Shown here: positions 46,500-58,395 of the stretch, piece after piece
Layout of the letters: each line of letters opens with the position of its first letter
How positions within the stretch are numbered: position 1 is the stretch's first letter
Notes under the pieces: generated by a model
What the model saw: only the letters and a program-made list of their open reading frames with translations
What the model was told of the DNA's origin: nothing
The model's database searches: none
Assembly (NCBI GenBank): GCA_029990175.1
Contig: JARKIP010000005.1
Location: 51,573,001 to 51,637,000 of the forward strand
From: Petunia secreta
Taxonomy: Eukaryota > Streptophyta > Magnoliopsida > Solanales > Solanaceae
DNA length: 64,000 nt
Direction: 5' to 3'
Program-made: the position numbers and the translations under genes

Positions 46500-48414
46500 T
46501 TAATAATAATAAGAAAAAAGGGATAAAATAAATGTTTAAAAGTTTTAGGCTCAGATTGGTGTAGTACAACAAGTAGAGGTTAGGGATGTCGGTACGACTG
46601 CAAACACGGTGGCCGGCCAGTTGTTATGCCAAGTACCAATCCCACTACTCCGCCATCACTTACTTTTCAATGAAATATGTATCGTCATCATCTATTTTTA
46701 TTTTTTGGGCCACGTAAAGGACATTGTATACGTAACGGGACGAGACTTATATTGGCCTCCAAAACGTCATTGTCCGAACGATGTAGTATCCGTTCAAATC
46801 AGTGTATAGCCTCAAAAGAATATTTTCATTGGCCAGCAATATAGACCAGTATCATGGTTTTGAAGGACAAAGTGTAGGAATTCATATTCAGATAAGTGTT
46901 GAACCAAAGAAACCAGTTGTAACGGTATAAACCCCTCATCAGGATTACTGTAGTAACCAAATAGCATAATTCAATCAGTATTGAACCAAACCAATTTCCA
47001 ATAAATAATCTGGCCAAATCAAAATGACCATCACTGGTCAAAAATTCCGTCAAATCCCAATGAATCAAAACATCAAAACGTCCGAGCGGCGGAGCCCACA
47101 TACGGGAGGCGGAGGAGCGACAACCAGTGGATGGTATTGCTGCAACCCCAACGACGCCCTCTTCTTAATTTCATTAAAAGTTCAAGATAATAGAGGAGGG
47201 ACATAAAACAGTCCCCAGAGATGGGATTTTCCGGCGCATAAGCTGCCGTCAATATCACTGCCGGTGGCGGCATTTTCTACTGTTGTTTGTAGTCATTGTT
47301 GTTACTGCTCTATTCTGCCGGTGGTGGCGATGGGTACTTCCACCACTGCCCCGATCATTCCCTCTCCCAACTCCCTTTTCCCTGGATTTATTTGTCTATG
47401 GGCGTCTTTGTGTCTGTGATTTTATTGGTGTGTCTGATCGTTTTTGTTTCTCTGTGTGTGTAAAGAGAAAGAAGAAAATAGAATAGGCGGGTAGGTTTGT
47501 TGTTTCTTTATATTGGGTCTTCCCTACTATGTATATATATCTCTACATGGTGTTTTGTGGTACTCCATACCTCTTTGAAGGGAGAGACAGTGTATATGTA
47601 CAAGAATTTGAGAGAGCCGTTTGGAGAGATGGAGGGAATCACGGGATTAGGATATTCTGGGGAATTTGTTAGAAAGATTGGGGGAATCATAAGAATCTGT
47701 TAAAGACATCCGTTTTTTTAAATGGTGGATGTACTTTATATAAAAAATTGGAGAGGGGGTGATATAGAGTTAGGGGATTGTATTAAAGGGAAGAAAGTTT
47801 ATTTTGGAGTTTTATTTAAAAATAAATAGGATAAATAGAATAATGTATGGTGCAAAAAGATGATTGTATCTAGGGGAACGATTGTCCATGTTCAAAGGAA
47901 ATTTAAAATGAAATGCCTTAAAAGGAAGATTTGCATATATTGGAATAATTTAAATTCAAAATAATTCAATTCAAATATATATATATGACAAATTATAATG
48001 AAATGAGATGGGAGGTATAAAATTTGGACAAAATATTTTTTTAATAGGACTAATATTTAATTAAATGTGTAAAATAAATAAATGTATATTATATATACAA
48101 AATGCACCTAATAAAGCAATTGGGGTCAAATAAAAATGATTACGTATCGTATAAACAGTCACAAATATTGATTAAATGTTACTTGTGTCGTAAATTGCAC
48201 AAATAAGCACAAACTCGACATGTATTCAACAAATAGTCTAAATGATGTAATTATATAATATAGCCACAATTTAATATATCATGTATAGATATGGTATTAC
48301 GCAAATAAATGCATGCCTTGTCTAATGCAAATTTTGTTCAAACAGCTAATGTTGCACCTTTAACTTAAATATAACCAATTATCTTAAAAAGAGAGACAAA
48401 ATTGGGTGTCAACA
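45846..48414 (+). repeat. LARD-like LTR (2569 bp), same family as the solo LTR at 16481
   Basis: Starts TGTCGACACCC and ends GGGTGTCAACA, good inverted termini. It is inserted after CTATAACT of the Tat-D LTR fragment. It shares the start, the AAT tract position, 'cggccggact', 'tgccaagtacc' and the end with 16481-19536. Confidence 0.85.
46470..46512. repeat. (AAT)n microsatellite in the LARD-like LTR
   Basis: About a dozen AAT units with one interruption, at the position homologous to the 36-unit array in the solo LTR. Confidence 0.9.
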
Positions 48415-49422
48415 GCTGCCCCTTTTTGCCTGGAGATGATGAAAGAATCTTCGGGCAAGGATAGTTGACAGAGTAGCCAATTTTTTCACGGTGGGCGGCG
48501 AGATGCTAGAAAGGAGAATGAGATTTTCTTGTTATTTCGACCGAACCCCGGTCTCTGAGTTGCCTATATATCTTGGGTTTCACGAGAATCAGATCATCTG
48601 TAGTTCTAGAATGGCATGTCGCCTATGTGGGATGTTTATGATGCACGAACTAGGTATCAAGAATAAATTTGTTCAAGTACGCAAAGTTTAAATTTGAATG
48701 TGCTTTGCCAGCTGACGGGATAAATGGTTGATGAACATAGCAGAGACAATATCGAAGATGAGGTAACATCAATAGATCGAGCGTGGGAACAGAGGCTTGT
48801 AATCATCCTAGTTTTAAAAATGTGGAGCACAGCACACCCATAAAGAGGAGTTTACACAGTCATAGTTTCCACTACATCTCGATAAATAAGTCGTCTTGTT
48901 TTCAATATCGAACCTTAGAATTGTCTTGACTAAATTGGGGTTATTAAAGAGTAAGCATAATAAATACGCACGATTCAAACAGATGGGCACGATTAGGCAT
49001 GAAAACGCGCACGATTAATGCATATAAGCACGAATAGGAAGGAATACAAACTAACATCCAATCTGGAGTGAAGATTTAGATGATTATTTGTGCGAGCATA
49101 GAAATTTAGATTTGAGCACTTTAGAATTTGAAAATAGATAATTTGCTGGTATAGCAAAGACGTTGTTGAAAGAACTAAGTTTCCTGAATGGAGTTCTAGA
49201 ACGGTGCATAGTATGTATTTGAGGTTTTCTGATTGTACAATCTTTGTGTGGGGTAGTGACTTTTGAAAACAAATGTGAGAGAGCAAGGAACGGCTCGAGG
49301 GATTGTCGGAAAATTGAAGAGTGTCTTGCAGTATAAGTAGGATAAGTGCAAACAAAGATATAGATAAGCAAACTTCCATGTAAATTGATGTCATTCCGTG
49401 TGCCGACTTTTTTATTTTGGTA
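48415..49422 (+). other. LARD-like interior, proximal part
   Basis: Begins GCTGCCCCTTTTTGCCTGG, which I associate with this repeat family. No canonical primer site (no TGG-leading tRNA complement) was seen within 20 bases. No codable ORF. Confidence 0.5.
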
Positions 49423-49645
49423 AGTGCCTCACGTCATGAGATATTTGTCTATTCATCAAGAGCTATCAGTGCCTCTCGTCGGGAGATATTTATCTGCTCG
49501 TCGGGAGCTACTTAGTGCCTCTCATCAGGAAATAGTTGTCTGCTCGTCAGGAGCTACTTAATGCCTCTCATCAAGAGATAGTTGTCTGCTCGTCGAGAGC
49601 ATCTAGTGCCTCTCATCAGGAGATATTTGTCTGTTGCGTCGGGCG
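49423..49645. repeat. Tandem array 1: about 45-bp unit, five copies, two mini-hairpins per unit
   Basis: Units start at 49423 and 49468 and continue to about 49645 with AGTGCCTCTC as the lead. Each unit has TCTC-GTCGG-GAGA and GCTC-GTCGG-GAGC or close variants. Between copies the loop varies (GTCGG, ATCAG, ATCAA, GTCGA) while the four-base stems are mostly kept. Confidence 0.9.
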
Positions 49646-49932
49646 TTATATCCTGTGCGAAATGAGTAGAGTTAAGTTTTTAAAAAAACTATAATGATGT
49701 TATTGTGCCCGTAGGATTTCCTGAAATAATGTCATGCTGATTGTAATATTTATTGCCTTTTGGGCCCTTGATGAATTTTGAGGGGATCTCATAATTCTAA
49801 GCCAGTTTCAGCTTGTGTCTTTTGGAAATTTTGAGGGAATCCTCAAAATTTCTGCCCTAGTTTATTGTGTTTGATAGATCACCTTATTGTAGTAGTTCCT
49901 GCAAAATAAAACATATGTGTATGTCCAATTCT

Positions 49933-50195
49933 AAGGCAGACGGGCCTAACTATCATATCATAAGCCTGATGAGGCTAGTCGTCATATTTTAAGCCTGACG
50001 AGGCTAGTCATCATATTTTAAGCCTGACGAGGCTAGTCGTCATATTATAAGCCTTTTATAAGCTTGACGAGGCTATTCGTCATATTATAAGCCCGATGGG
50101 GCTAGTCGATATATTATAAGCCTGACGGGGCTAGTCATCATATTATAAACCTGACGAGACTAATAGTCATATTATAAGCCTGATGAGACTGAGAT
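49933..50195. repeat. Tandem array 2: 29-bp unit, about nine copies, dyad AGCC-TGACGA-GGCT
   Basis: The unit reads roughly AAGCCTGACGAGGCTAGTCG plus TCATATTAT. Each has AGCC...GGCT and also an overlapping alternative dyad GACGA...TCGTC. The fourth copy is disturbed by a short partial duplication near 50050. Confidence 0.9.
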
Positions 50196-52194
50196 GCTAT
50201 CATGTACATTGTGATTGCCTGTGAGTCTTGTGTTTGTGCTGAAGGATATGCTCTCAAAGAAAGATTCGGTAGTTGAAACAAAGTGGTTGTATTGCATTGA
50301 ACACCAAAGAATTGGCTTGAATTTGCATTTGTCCTTTGGTGTGATGATTGGGTATCTCGATGACCCTGATTATATGGATACTTGCATTCTCATATTGAGG
50401 TCTGGTATGTGCAATCGCCGGATTTTAAAGTTGTCCAAAATTATGTTTGTCTTGGATTGTGATTGGTTGTCTTCATGTTTCATGCTTTCTTTTCAGATGT
50501 CTTGGAGCTAACTTTGATGGTTGGTAGGTATAGAAAATGTATTTGTGGTTTGGGAGTTGCAGCTTCCATTTGTCGATTCTTATTGCACTATTGTCTTGCC
50601 TTGGTCAATCTGACTTTGAATTTTATGTTTCAGTGCTGGGTATTTTGCAGCATCATGGCCTTGAATGTTTGAATGATAGGTGTAGATTTTTGTTGGATCG
50701 AAATCCGGAATGGGTATCTAGGGAGTAACTCATTTGTTGGTTGTAGTATCTTTTGATTGAGCTAAAGGAATAAAGGTGTGAGGTTTTGTCCTTTTGTCTG
50801 TCCTTGATTATATTGAGCTTTATAAGGTTATTGTTAAATGTTTTGACAAAGGGGATGTTGTTTATTCTGTAAGTTGGGTGCGGTGTGAGGTTGTGAGTTT
50901 TGCCGGTTCTGGTTGTATAGTGATTGGATTTCTTTCTTGCAACTCTTTTGTGGGTATATTGCTAGCTTATTTTGTTCGTCTTTACTACAAGTTGTACGAC
51001 AGAAGAATTGGGATTGTTTGAATTCTCTCGGTGTCATATGTTGGTGATTTGAAAGGCTTTGTTCCAGAAGTAAATGTTTCCCGCTCGACTTGCCATTGCG
51101 GCTTCTTCTTTATGCAGATTCTTGATCAATTTTGGTGTTCGAATGCAAAAAAAACCCTAATAAAGTGACAACATGCACAAAATAGATGCGTAGACTGTGA
51201 ATGATTATTAACTCTTGGGTTGGAGACTATGATAGAACGCATAGATATCACAAAAGATTGCCTGAGTGATTTACGTAGCAATCAAGGCAAGAATTTTAGT
51301 CAAATGACCGATGGATGTGTTTGGTTAAATCTCGATGAAAAGATGACAAAGATGTTAAGAGATATATTGAATATTGTGTGACTAAATGAGAGGTCTGCTT
51401 TTGTTTGAACTCCAAGACCTTTGGAGCAACCACCGTTTCCTTTGTAAATTTATCTGTTGTGATGCCGGTGATACTCATCAATGGCCTTCTTACTTGCTAC
51501 ACAATTGTTGAAATTCAATTATTACACCAACTTGAGATTTTGTTATAAAGAGACCAAACCCGATGTAGGTTGCCTACGTATCATGTATATTCTTAGATTG
51601 CTACTTCAGTCAAGACCATTTTAGAGATTAGTTGTATTGTATTTTTCCTGTTCAATATAGTTGTTGTCATGAGAATTCATATCACTCGATAAAGCTTCCG
51701 ACCAAAATCGATCCAAGAAGTCAGTTTGTCCGTGTCTTTCTCTATGTACCAATTCAGATGCTGGCCTTGTAAGCTTCTTAATAGACAATTTTATCGTCTT
51801 GTCCCACACTAACTAGTGGGTAAGGATATGCTTCTAGTATTCATAGGGGTTTCTGGTTTCGTCATATAATAGAATCTTTGTCACTGCATCATTGCATTAT
51901 TTTTCAAGTTGAATCAGCCTGTTAATTTTGGTTGTTCTCCATAAACCTTTATAACATCAAGCGAGTTCCCTTTGTTTCTCACTTCCTTATAGCCTTCTGA
52001 TAATCCTTTGAACGCCTTTTTGACCAGGAGTAGGTGTGAGTTTGAAAATGCTTTGGATCGCTTTCAATGTATTACAGTGTGGACCGGAGCAACAAAATGA
52101 TCCTCGGACATCAGTGTCAAAAATTACTTTGATACAAACAATTGCTTGTTAACCCAAAACAAATTCGATTAATTGTCCTAACTAGATTTAGACC
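50196..52194 (+). other. LARD-like interior, distal part
   Basis: T-rich, with many short chance frames. None carries a recognisable motif. The end is set where copia-like codons begin. Confidence 0.45.
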
Positions 52195-52860
52195 AACACA
52201 GTAGGTAAAATCTTCCTTTAAACCAAAGAAATAGGTCAGTACTACTAAACTTTTGGAACTGGTCTATATGGATCTTTGTGGACCAATGAGAACAATGAGC
52301 CGTGGGGGTAAGAAATATGTAATGGTACTATTTGATGATTATTCTAGATTCACTTGGTCTATTTTTCTTGCATCTAAGGAAAAAGCATTTAATGCATTTT
52401 CAATATTTGCTAAGAAAGCTCAAAGAACTCTAGATAGTCATATTTTCATGCACCTAGTACTCCACAATAAAATGGAGTAGTTGAAGGAAAAAATAGGACC
52501 TTAGAAAAAATGGCTAGAACTATTTTGTTATCTGGAAACCTTCCATAAAGTTTTTGGGCTGAAGCTATAAATACTGCTTGCTATATAATTAATAGATGCA
52601 TGACAAAACTATTGTTAGAAAATACCCCCTATGAGTTGCTTAAAGAAAGAAAACCTAATATTTCACATTTTAGGGCTTTTGGTTATAAATGTTTCATTCA
52701 CAATACTGGAAAAGATGCCTTAGAAAAATTTGATCCTAGAAGTGATGAGCGAGTCTTTGCTGGTTATTCATTGAATAGCAAGTCTTATAGAGTATTTAAC
52801 AAGAAAACTGAAGAAAGCATGCATGTTAAGTTTGATGAATCTGACAGTCTATCTCAGTAA
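52195..52860 (+). pseudogene. SIRE-type integrase with core deletion
   Basis: LLELVYMDLCGPMRTMSRGG has the first catalytic Asp, then KYVMVLFDDYSRFTWSIFLA. A deletion removes the stretch with the second Asp: after QRTLDS the sequence jumps to the PQxNGVVExKNR region with the Glu (frameshifted, one stop). YELLKERKPNISHFRAFGYK and DPRSDERVFAGYSLNSKSYR, VFNKKTEESMHVKFDE follow. A D-D-E triad therefore cannot form. Confidence 0.88.
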
Positions 52861-53970
52861 CAGGTACAGAAAGATGAAGAAATTGGAATATTGAGGCACG
52901 GTGAACCTGATCCTCAATAAATGCAGGCATTAGCTGAGGATTCTGTGAGAAAGGAATCACAAAGAACTGTTCCTCAAGATGGAACTGAACAGAGTAGCAT
53001 AGAGACATGGGGAACAAATGTTGGATCCACCTCTCAAACCTGTAGTGCTACTACATCAGGAATTGTTCCTCAGCAAGGTACTTCTGAGGATGGGTTGATA
53101 CTCAAGCCTTATAAGTATCAAGGTTCACATCCTGTGGATCAGATAATTTCAGACAAAGCTGTTAGAATTCAAACAAGATCTGCAATCAAGAATCATAATT
53201 TGTGTGCCTTTAGTGCCTTCTTATCTCTTGTTGAATCAAAAATGTAAAAGAGGCACTAAAGGATGCATATTGGATCAATGCTATGCTGGAGGAGTTGAAT
53301 CAATTTCAAAGAAGTCAAGTTTGGCATCTGAACCCAAGCCAAGGAACAAGTCCATTATAGGAACAAAATGGGTATTCAGGAACAAACTTGATGAGGATGG
53401 TATGGTGACCAGAAATAAAGCTAGATTGGTTGTTCAGTGGTATAGCCAGGAGGAGGACATTGACTATGATGAGACTTTTTCTCAAGTTGCAAGATTGGAA
53501 GCAATAAGACTTCTTATAGCCTTTGCCACCTACATGGATTTCACTCTACATCATATGGATGTGCAGAGTGCATTTCTAAATGGCTACTTGAAAGAAGAAG
53601 TATATGTCAAACAACCACAAGGTTTTTAGAGTAAAAAGTTCCCTGAGCATGTTTACAAGTTGGACAAGGCCTTGTATGGACTCAAGCATGTACCAAGAGC
53701 TTGGTATGAACGTTTGTCTAAATTCCTACTTCAACATGGATACAAAAGAGGTAAAATTGATAGCACACTGTTTTTGAAAGAAAAAGGTAAACATCTCTTA
53801 ACTGTTCAAATTTATGTAGATGATATAATCTTTGGTGCTACTTGTGAAAATTTAAGTAAGGAGTTTGCAAGCTTGATGGGGAGTGAGTTTGAGATGAGCA
53901 TGATGGATGAAATCAAATTTATTTTTTTTTGGGTTTACAAATCAAGAAAACCTCAAATGGAACTATGATC
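52861..53970 (+). pseudogene. SIRE-type reverse transcriptase
   Basis: After an acidic, Gln/Ser-rich linker (52921-53247) come SIIGTKWVFRNKLDEDGMVT, RNKARLVVQWYSQEEDIDYD, ETFSQVARLEAIRLLIAFAT, HHMDVQSAFLNGYLKEEVYV, KQPQGF then TAG 53627; LDKALYGLKHVPRAWYERLS, then LTVQIYVDDIIFGATCENLS with intact YVDD. A slippage in a T run near 53925 shifts the frame just before FLGLQIKKTSNGTM. Overall a handful of lesions. Confidence 0.9.
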
Positions 53971-54762
53971 TACCAACAAAAATATGTTAAGGAACTGCTT
54001 AAAAGGTTTGACATGGATAATGCTACGGAAAGTGATCCACCAATTGCCACCTCCACTAAGTTAGATCTTGATGAACGTGGTAATTCAGTTGATCAAAAAT
54101 TGTATAGTGACATGATTATTTCTTTGCTTTACGTAACTGCTTGTAGACCTGATATTGTTTTTAGTGTTGGTTTATGTGCTAAATTTCAATCAAATCCTAA
54201 AGAATCACATTTGATAGCTGTTAAAATAATTTTAAGGTATCTGAAAGGAACAAGTTCCTTGGGACTTTGGTATACTAAAGGTGAAAACTTTAATCTTGTT
54301 GGATATACTGATGCTGACTATGTAGGTTTTCTTGTGGATAGAAAAAACATCTCAGGTATGGCACATTTTCTAGGTGAGTGTTTGGTTTCATGGGGAACGA
54401 AGAAACAAAATTCAGTGGCACTTTCTACTGCAGAAGCTGAGTATGTGGGAGTTGTCTCATGCTGTTCTTAATTGTTGTGGATTAAACAACAATTACAAGA
54501 TTTTGGGGTTGATGTAGGAACTGTTCCTATCTACTGTGATAAAACTAGTGCAATTAACATGACTAAGAATCCAGTGCATCACAAAAGAACTAAACACATT
54601 GACATAAGGCACCAGTTCTTGAGGGACAATTATGAGAAGAGTTTGATCATTATAGCTCTTTGTCCCACTGATAAAGAAATTGCTGACATTTTTGCAAAGG
54701 CCTTAAGTAGAGATGATTTTGAAAGGAACATGTTAGAATTAGGGATGATTAAATTCACCTAA
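53929..54762 (+). pseudogene. SIRE-type connection and RNase H
   Basis: Frame from 53929: YQQKYVKELLKRFDMDNATE, ISLLYVTACRPDIVFSVGLC, AVKIILRYLKGTSSLGLWYT, NLVGYTDADYVGFLVDRKNI with the first Asp (relatives have SG or SD after DADY), FLGECLVSWGTKKQNSVALS, TAEAEYVGVVSCCS with the Glu. TAA at 54469, then LLWIKQQLQDFGVDVGTVPI, YCDKTSAINMTKNPVHHKRT, KHIDIRHQFLRDN, and EIADIFAKALSRDDFERN to stop 54760. Only one stop separates the halves in the same frame. Confidence 0.92.
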
Positions 54763-55352
54763 GTCTACTTAGTTTTAATTCTAAAATTGGCTAGAAAATT
54801 TGGCCTAAAAAGTAATTTATTAAAGTCAATTTGAAGTTTCAGCTCAGTTCCATACTTAATTGTATACTCTATGCCATAATTTCTACTTAAGTTCGGTAAA
54901 TTTTAATAATGTTACCCTTATATTCTTAGAATTTCAGATTGTGCAATTTGATTAAAATTGGGTGTGGAAACTGTTCCTTTGTCACATTCTCAGGTATGTA
55001 CTCCTTTATTATTCAGAAATTATTAGAGTTTGAAAGTTGTAGGTAACTAGACTAATTTAAATCCCACTCAAACTCTATCTCTCTGAAATCGGTCCCATCA
55101 AGGAACCGTTCTACGCTCCATCTCCCGCTTGAACTCTTAATCATAACGGCTAATTTTTGAAACGTTCAAGACACCTAAACCGACGACACTTCTATTTAAT
55201 CAAGGAAGCTGAATGGTAAATTATTTTACACTCCATTTCTATCACTATTTTTCACTCCTATATAAACTCACACTCTCATCTCATATTTTTCATTCAAGCT
55301 TTTACGAAATTTCAAAAAGAATTGTGAATTATCTCCTAAAGTGTATAATTGA
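54763..55352 (+). other. SIRE-type spacer between pol and the extra ORF
   Basis: Non-coding, AT-rich; a TATATAAA-like sequence at about 55260 may be a promoter for the downstream ORF, but this is only positional. Confidence 0.4.
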
Positions 55353-57318
55353 CATGTCTCTTTCACCTGAAAATGCTTCTTCTACTCCCACTACTGAATA
55401 ACCACCAATCAGAAACCCAACTTCACCCACCACTTCACTAACCCCAGAAAATCCAAACCCTCAAAACCCTGAACCTGAAACTCAGGGGGAAGGATCAGTT
55501 CCTTCTGTTGTTGAGACGCTAACAAGTGGAAGATTTGTCTAGGGCTATGATCATATATCAATTTCAGGTAAACTACATTGAACCTCTTAATGTTGTTTAT
55601 GATTAGGAGAAATAGAAAATGTGAAGGGTTTAGGGTGAGGGAGAAAATGAGGAAGTGAGGGGTATAGGGGCTCCCATGCATGAGTCTCCAGGGTCTCCAA
55701 AGGGTTCTTTTAGAGCACCCATAGAGGATGACAACATGGTAGATGTTGATGATAAGGCTGATGATAATGATGGTATAAGTGACAGTAATAAGCCTATAGT
55801 TGATTTAATAAATGTGAGAGGAATGAAAAGAAAATTGGAGAAACAGTGTCCTGTTGATGCTTAAGAGCTTGCTGCAACTAATGTCACGCTTAAGAAAATC
55901 AGTGAAAGCTATAAACCCGGGCTTAAAAAGAAAAGTCAAGGGGAAAGTTCTGCACAGGCTAAAGGAACTATTCCTTCTACTCAAAGTACTCCTACTAGTG
56001 GGGTTAGGAGAAACAGGAGTACAGTAAGGGCTGCTAATGAGAGAATGACTGTCGCTCTTGAGAAAAGTAAGAAGGGTAAGAAGAAACAGGTGTCTGAGCA
56101 TGTGGTGGAGGTTGCGGATTCTGAGGAAGAATTGGAAGAAACTATTCCCTTGAACAGAAAAAGGAGATAATCTCAAATGAGGTCTGCAAGACGGCTGATG
56201 AGAAATCCTCTAATGCTGGTCTTGTTTTCAAAAGAACTAGGTCCTCAAGGGGAACCCTTGTAGATGAAAGCAGTGACTCTAAGGAAGTTGATGAAAATAA
56301 GGATGTTGATACTGAGAGTGAGAGTGAGGATGAGAAAGCTTGAAAAACTATGCATGTCGATTTTGACAAAAGGAAATTATTAAAGGTAGGGTAGTTATAG
56401 ATGTGGAAAAAGAGGGATCGGTATAGTTGTTGCAAAAACTAGACAAACAAGGCTGGAAATTAGAGGGAAATTGGCCAGAGATGAGGTGGTTGAATTCTTT
56501 GCCAACTGCACCATCAATGAAGGTAGAATAAACAGTTCTGTGAATGATAAGGAAATTTCCTTTGATGCACAAGAATTAGGTGAACTATTTGACATTCCTT
56601 CTGTTGGCTATAATGATTACATTAAAGGGGAATGGCCCGATCTAACAAATCTTCCTACTACTTTGGAAATTACATGCAAATTTACTGAAAATCCTAATGA
56701 GGAGGAACCTAGAGCAGTAGAGAAATGTGAGATACAACCTTGTCACTAGTTATTATTTAAATTTGTAAAAAAACTCATGTTCCCTAGGCTTGAGAAAAGA
56801 GGATTAGCCAGCTTTTTGGACCTGGTCCTTATGGTGCTGGTGGATATTGAAAAGCAGATAAATTGGCCCATATTCATGATTTATTTGATTACAAGGTTTG
56901 TAACTGAAAAGAAGAAATATGCACTTCTTTTTGGTTTTATTCTGACTGACTTCTTTGACAAGTTGGGAATTCCTTTGAAGGAATTGAAGAATGCTACCAA
57001 GAAGGAGAGGTTTGGTACTGCTACATTGATAAGTTGTGATATGACTGTGAATGTTGAGCCTGCTGTGGTTGGAACCTCCAAGGGGCCATTGAATAATAAG
57101 GTGAGAGCTTTAAGGCAACAGATAGGTGTATAGGCTACTGAGATCAAAAGGTTGGAGCAGGAAAGGGACTTCTGGAGAACTGAGGCTGCTATGGCCAAAG
57201 AAACAAATAAAGGGATACTCAAACAGGTGTTTGAGTTGTTGCAGGGAAAAACTCAGGGACCTAGTCCTTCCAACACATCCAAACCAAATCCATCTTCTGT
57301 CCAGTGGGATTTAGTTTA
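55353..57318 (+). pseudogene. SIRE-type extra ORF ('env-position' / plant transposon-like protein)
   Basis: Possible start at 55353 (MSLSPENASSTPTTE, stop, then Pro-rich). Then an acidic stretch DDNMVDVDDKADDNDGISDS, basic RGMKRKLEKQ, ERMTVALEKSKKGKKKQ, DESSDSKEVDENKDVDTESE in shifted frames. A folded-looking part follows: ARDEVVEFFANCTINEGRIN, VNDKEISFDAQELGELFDIP, NWPIFMIYLITRFVTEKKKY, ALLFGFILTDFFDKLGIPL and a C-terminal coiled coil IKRLEQERDFWRTEAAMAK. The middle resembles the domain called putative plant transposon protein. It has several stops and frameshifts, no signal peptide, and no clear transmembrane anchor, so an envelope role is not supported. Confidence 0.65.
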
Positions 57319-57510
57319 GCTCTAGTTCCTTAGCCTTCTTGCCTTTAGTCTTTGAATAGTTTAGTAGAACTTGCTTTTAGTTTTTTCCCCTTGTTGAAAT
57401 CTTTTTTCTTATGATGTCATATCTTTTATGGCTAATATCATATGTAGTTTGCTTTTATCGTATTATGCTTGCATTTTGAGTTGCCTAATAGGCTATGAGT
57501 TGCTTGTTCT

Positions 57511-57515
57511 ATTGC
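57511..57515. repeat. Target-site duplication ATTGC of the 5.8-kb element (partner 63318-63322)
   Basis: ATTGC directly precedes TGATGCAATACG and directly follows ...CTGCACCA at the right end. The match is perfect. Confidence 0.95.
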
Positions 57516-58380
57516 TGATGCAATACGAACCAGGCTCACCTGTTCAATTCATCAAGCTAGTCCACCGAGGAGTCACATGACGCCCACGATCAAAGTGTGG
57601 CCGGAATGGAATATATCGAAGACTGCTTCGCCATGCAACAACGAAGAAAATCCACCGAGCAGACAACAAGTGACCGTTACTGACACTGACTTCGGAAGCT
57701 GTGAGACTGAGCACAACTTATGAAAGCTCAATGATCAAGTTTGAGCCCGAAGGAAGAAATGATAAGCTCGAGCCCGAAGCTGAAAGCAACCAAACCAAGG
57801 AAGAACGACTCCGGACAAAGAATCGATCGAAAGGCTACAAATGAGCCCGAGGCAGGAGAGCGCTCAATTCCAAATGTGACCGAGGAAAACAAGCGTTCGA
57901 ATCCAATGTGTTCGAGCTGAGCTGCCGAACACATAAAACTGCTCCAGCCCTGCGTGGCTTTATCTCATTGGTCGCATGTGACCGTTTTACTATTTTTCCC
58001 CTTTTATTTTTGTCTATATAAACTCCTAACATAGCTCATTAGATAGTTAGTTTTTGGATATTGAGTAATGAATGAAATTGCCGAGAGCACTTCTTGTCTC
58101 CGATGAGAGCAGACCCCAGTGAGGGAGTCTTGGACTTGTGGCTTTCGGTGAATCCGATAGAACATTTCCTCTTTGATCATTCAGTTTGCAAGAGGCAATG
58201 TTCTCTTGAGGATTGTTGCATAGTTTAGGTGATTCTTGACTTTCCTTTCGATCAAGCTTTGAGACAAGTTCCTCACTGTTCTTTCGAATCGAAGCAAGTC
58301 TTGTCTTGCTTCTATCTTTTTATCTTGTTTTCCGCTGTTGACTCGGCTGCTGGACTTATCTTTGGATTTGGCCTGCACCA
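57516..58380 (+). repeat. 5' LTR of the RT-less element (865 bp)
   Basis: Starts TGATGCAATACGAACCAGGC and ends GGCCTGCACCA. A TATATAAA box lies at about 58014-58021, about 360 bases from the LTR end. Confidence 0.95.
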
Positions 58381-58383
58381 TCT

Positions 58384-58395
58384 TGGTATCAGAGC
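58384..58395 (+). other. Initiator-methionine tRNA primer site
   Basis: TGGTATCAGAGC three bases after the LTR end. Confidence 0.95.

Larger units (their letters stand above)
45846..52194 (+). mobile_element. LARD-like large non-coding LTR element, 3' LTR not present
   Basis: The 5' LTR 45846-48414 is followed by about 3.8 kb of internal sequence without any recognisable gag, protease, reverse transcriptase or integrase on either strand. Long LTRs with a long non-coding interior are what defines LARD elements. Two tandem arrays (49423-49645 and 49933-50195) lie in the interior. No clear primer site follows the LTR. At about 52194 the sequence changes to a copia integrase, so the 3' half was lost by deletion or lies elsewhere. 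Confidence 0.6.

Noticed and set aside
49423..50195. Regular repeats with spacer-like parts, superficially CRISPR-like
   Set aside because: Units are contiguous tandem repeats without unique spacers, in a plant retroelement; no cas genes.
50215..51021. Several hydrophobic frames of 60-98 codons
   Set aside because: T-rich non-coding interior of the LARD-like element; no consistent start, no motif, overlapping frames.
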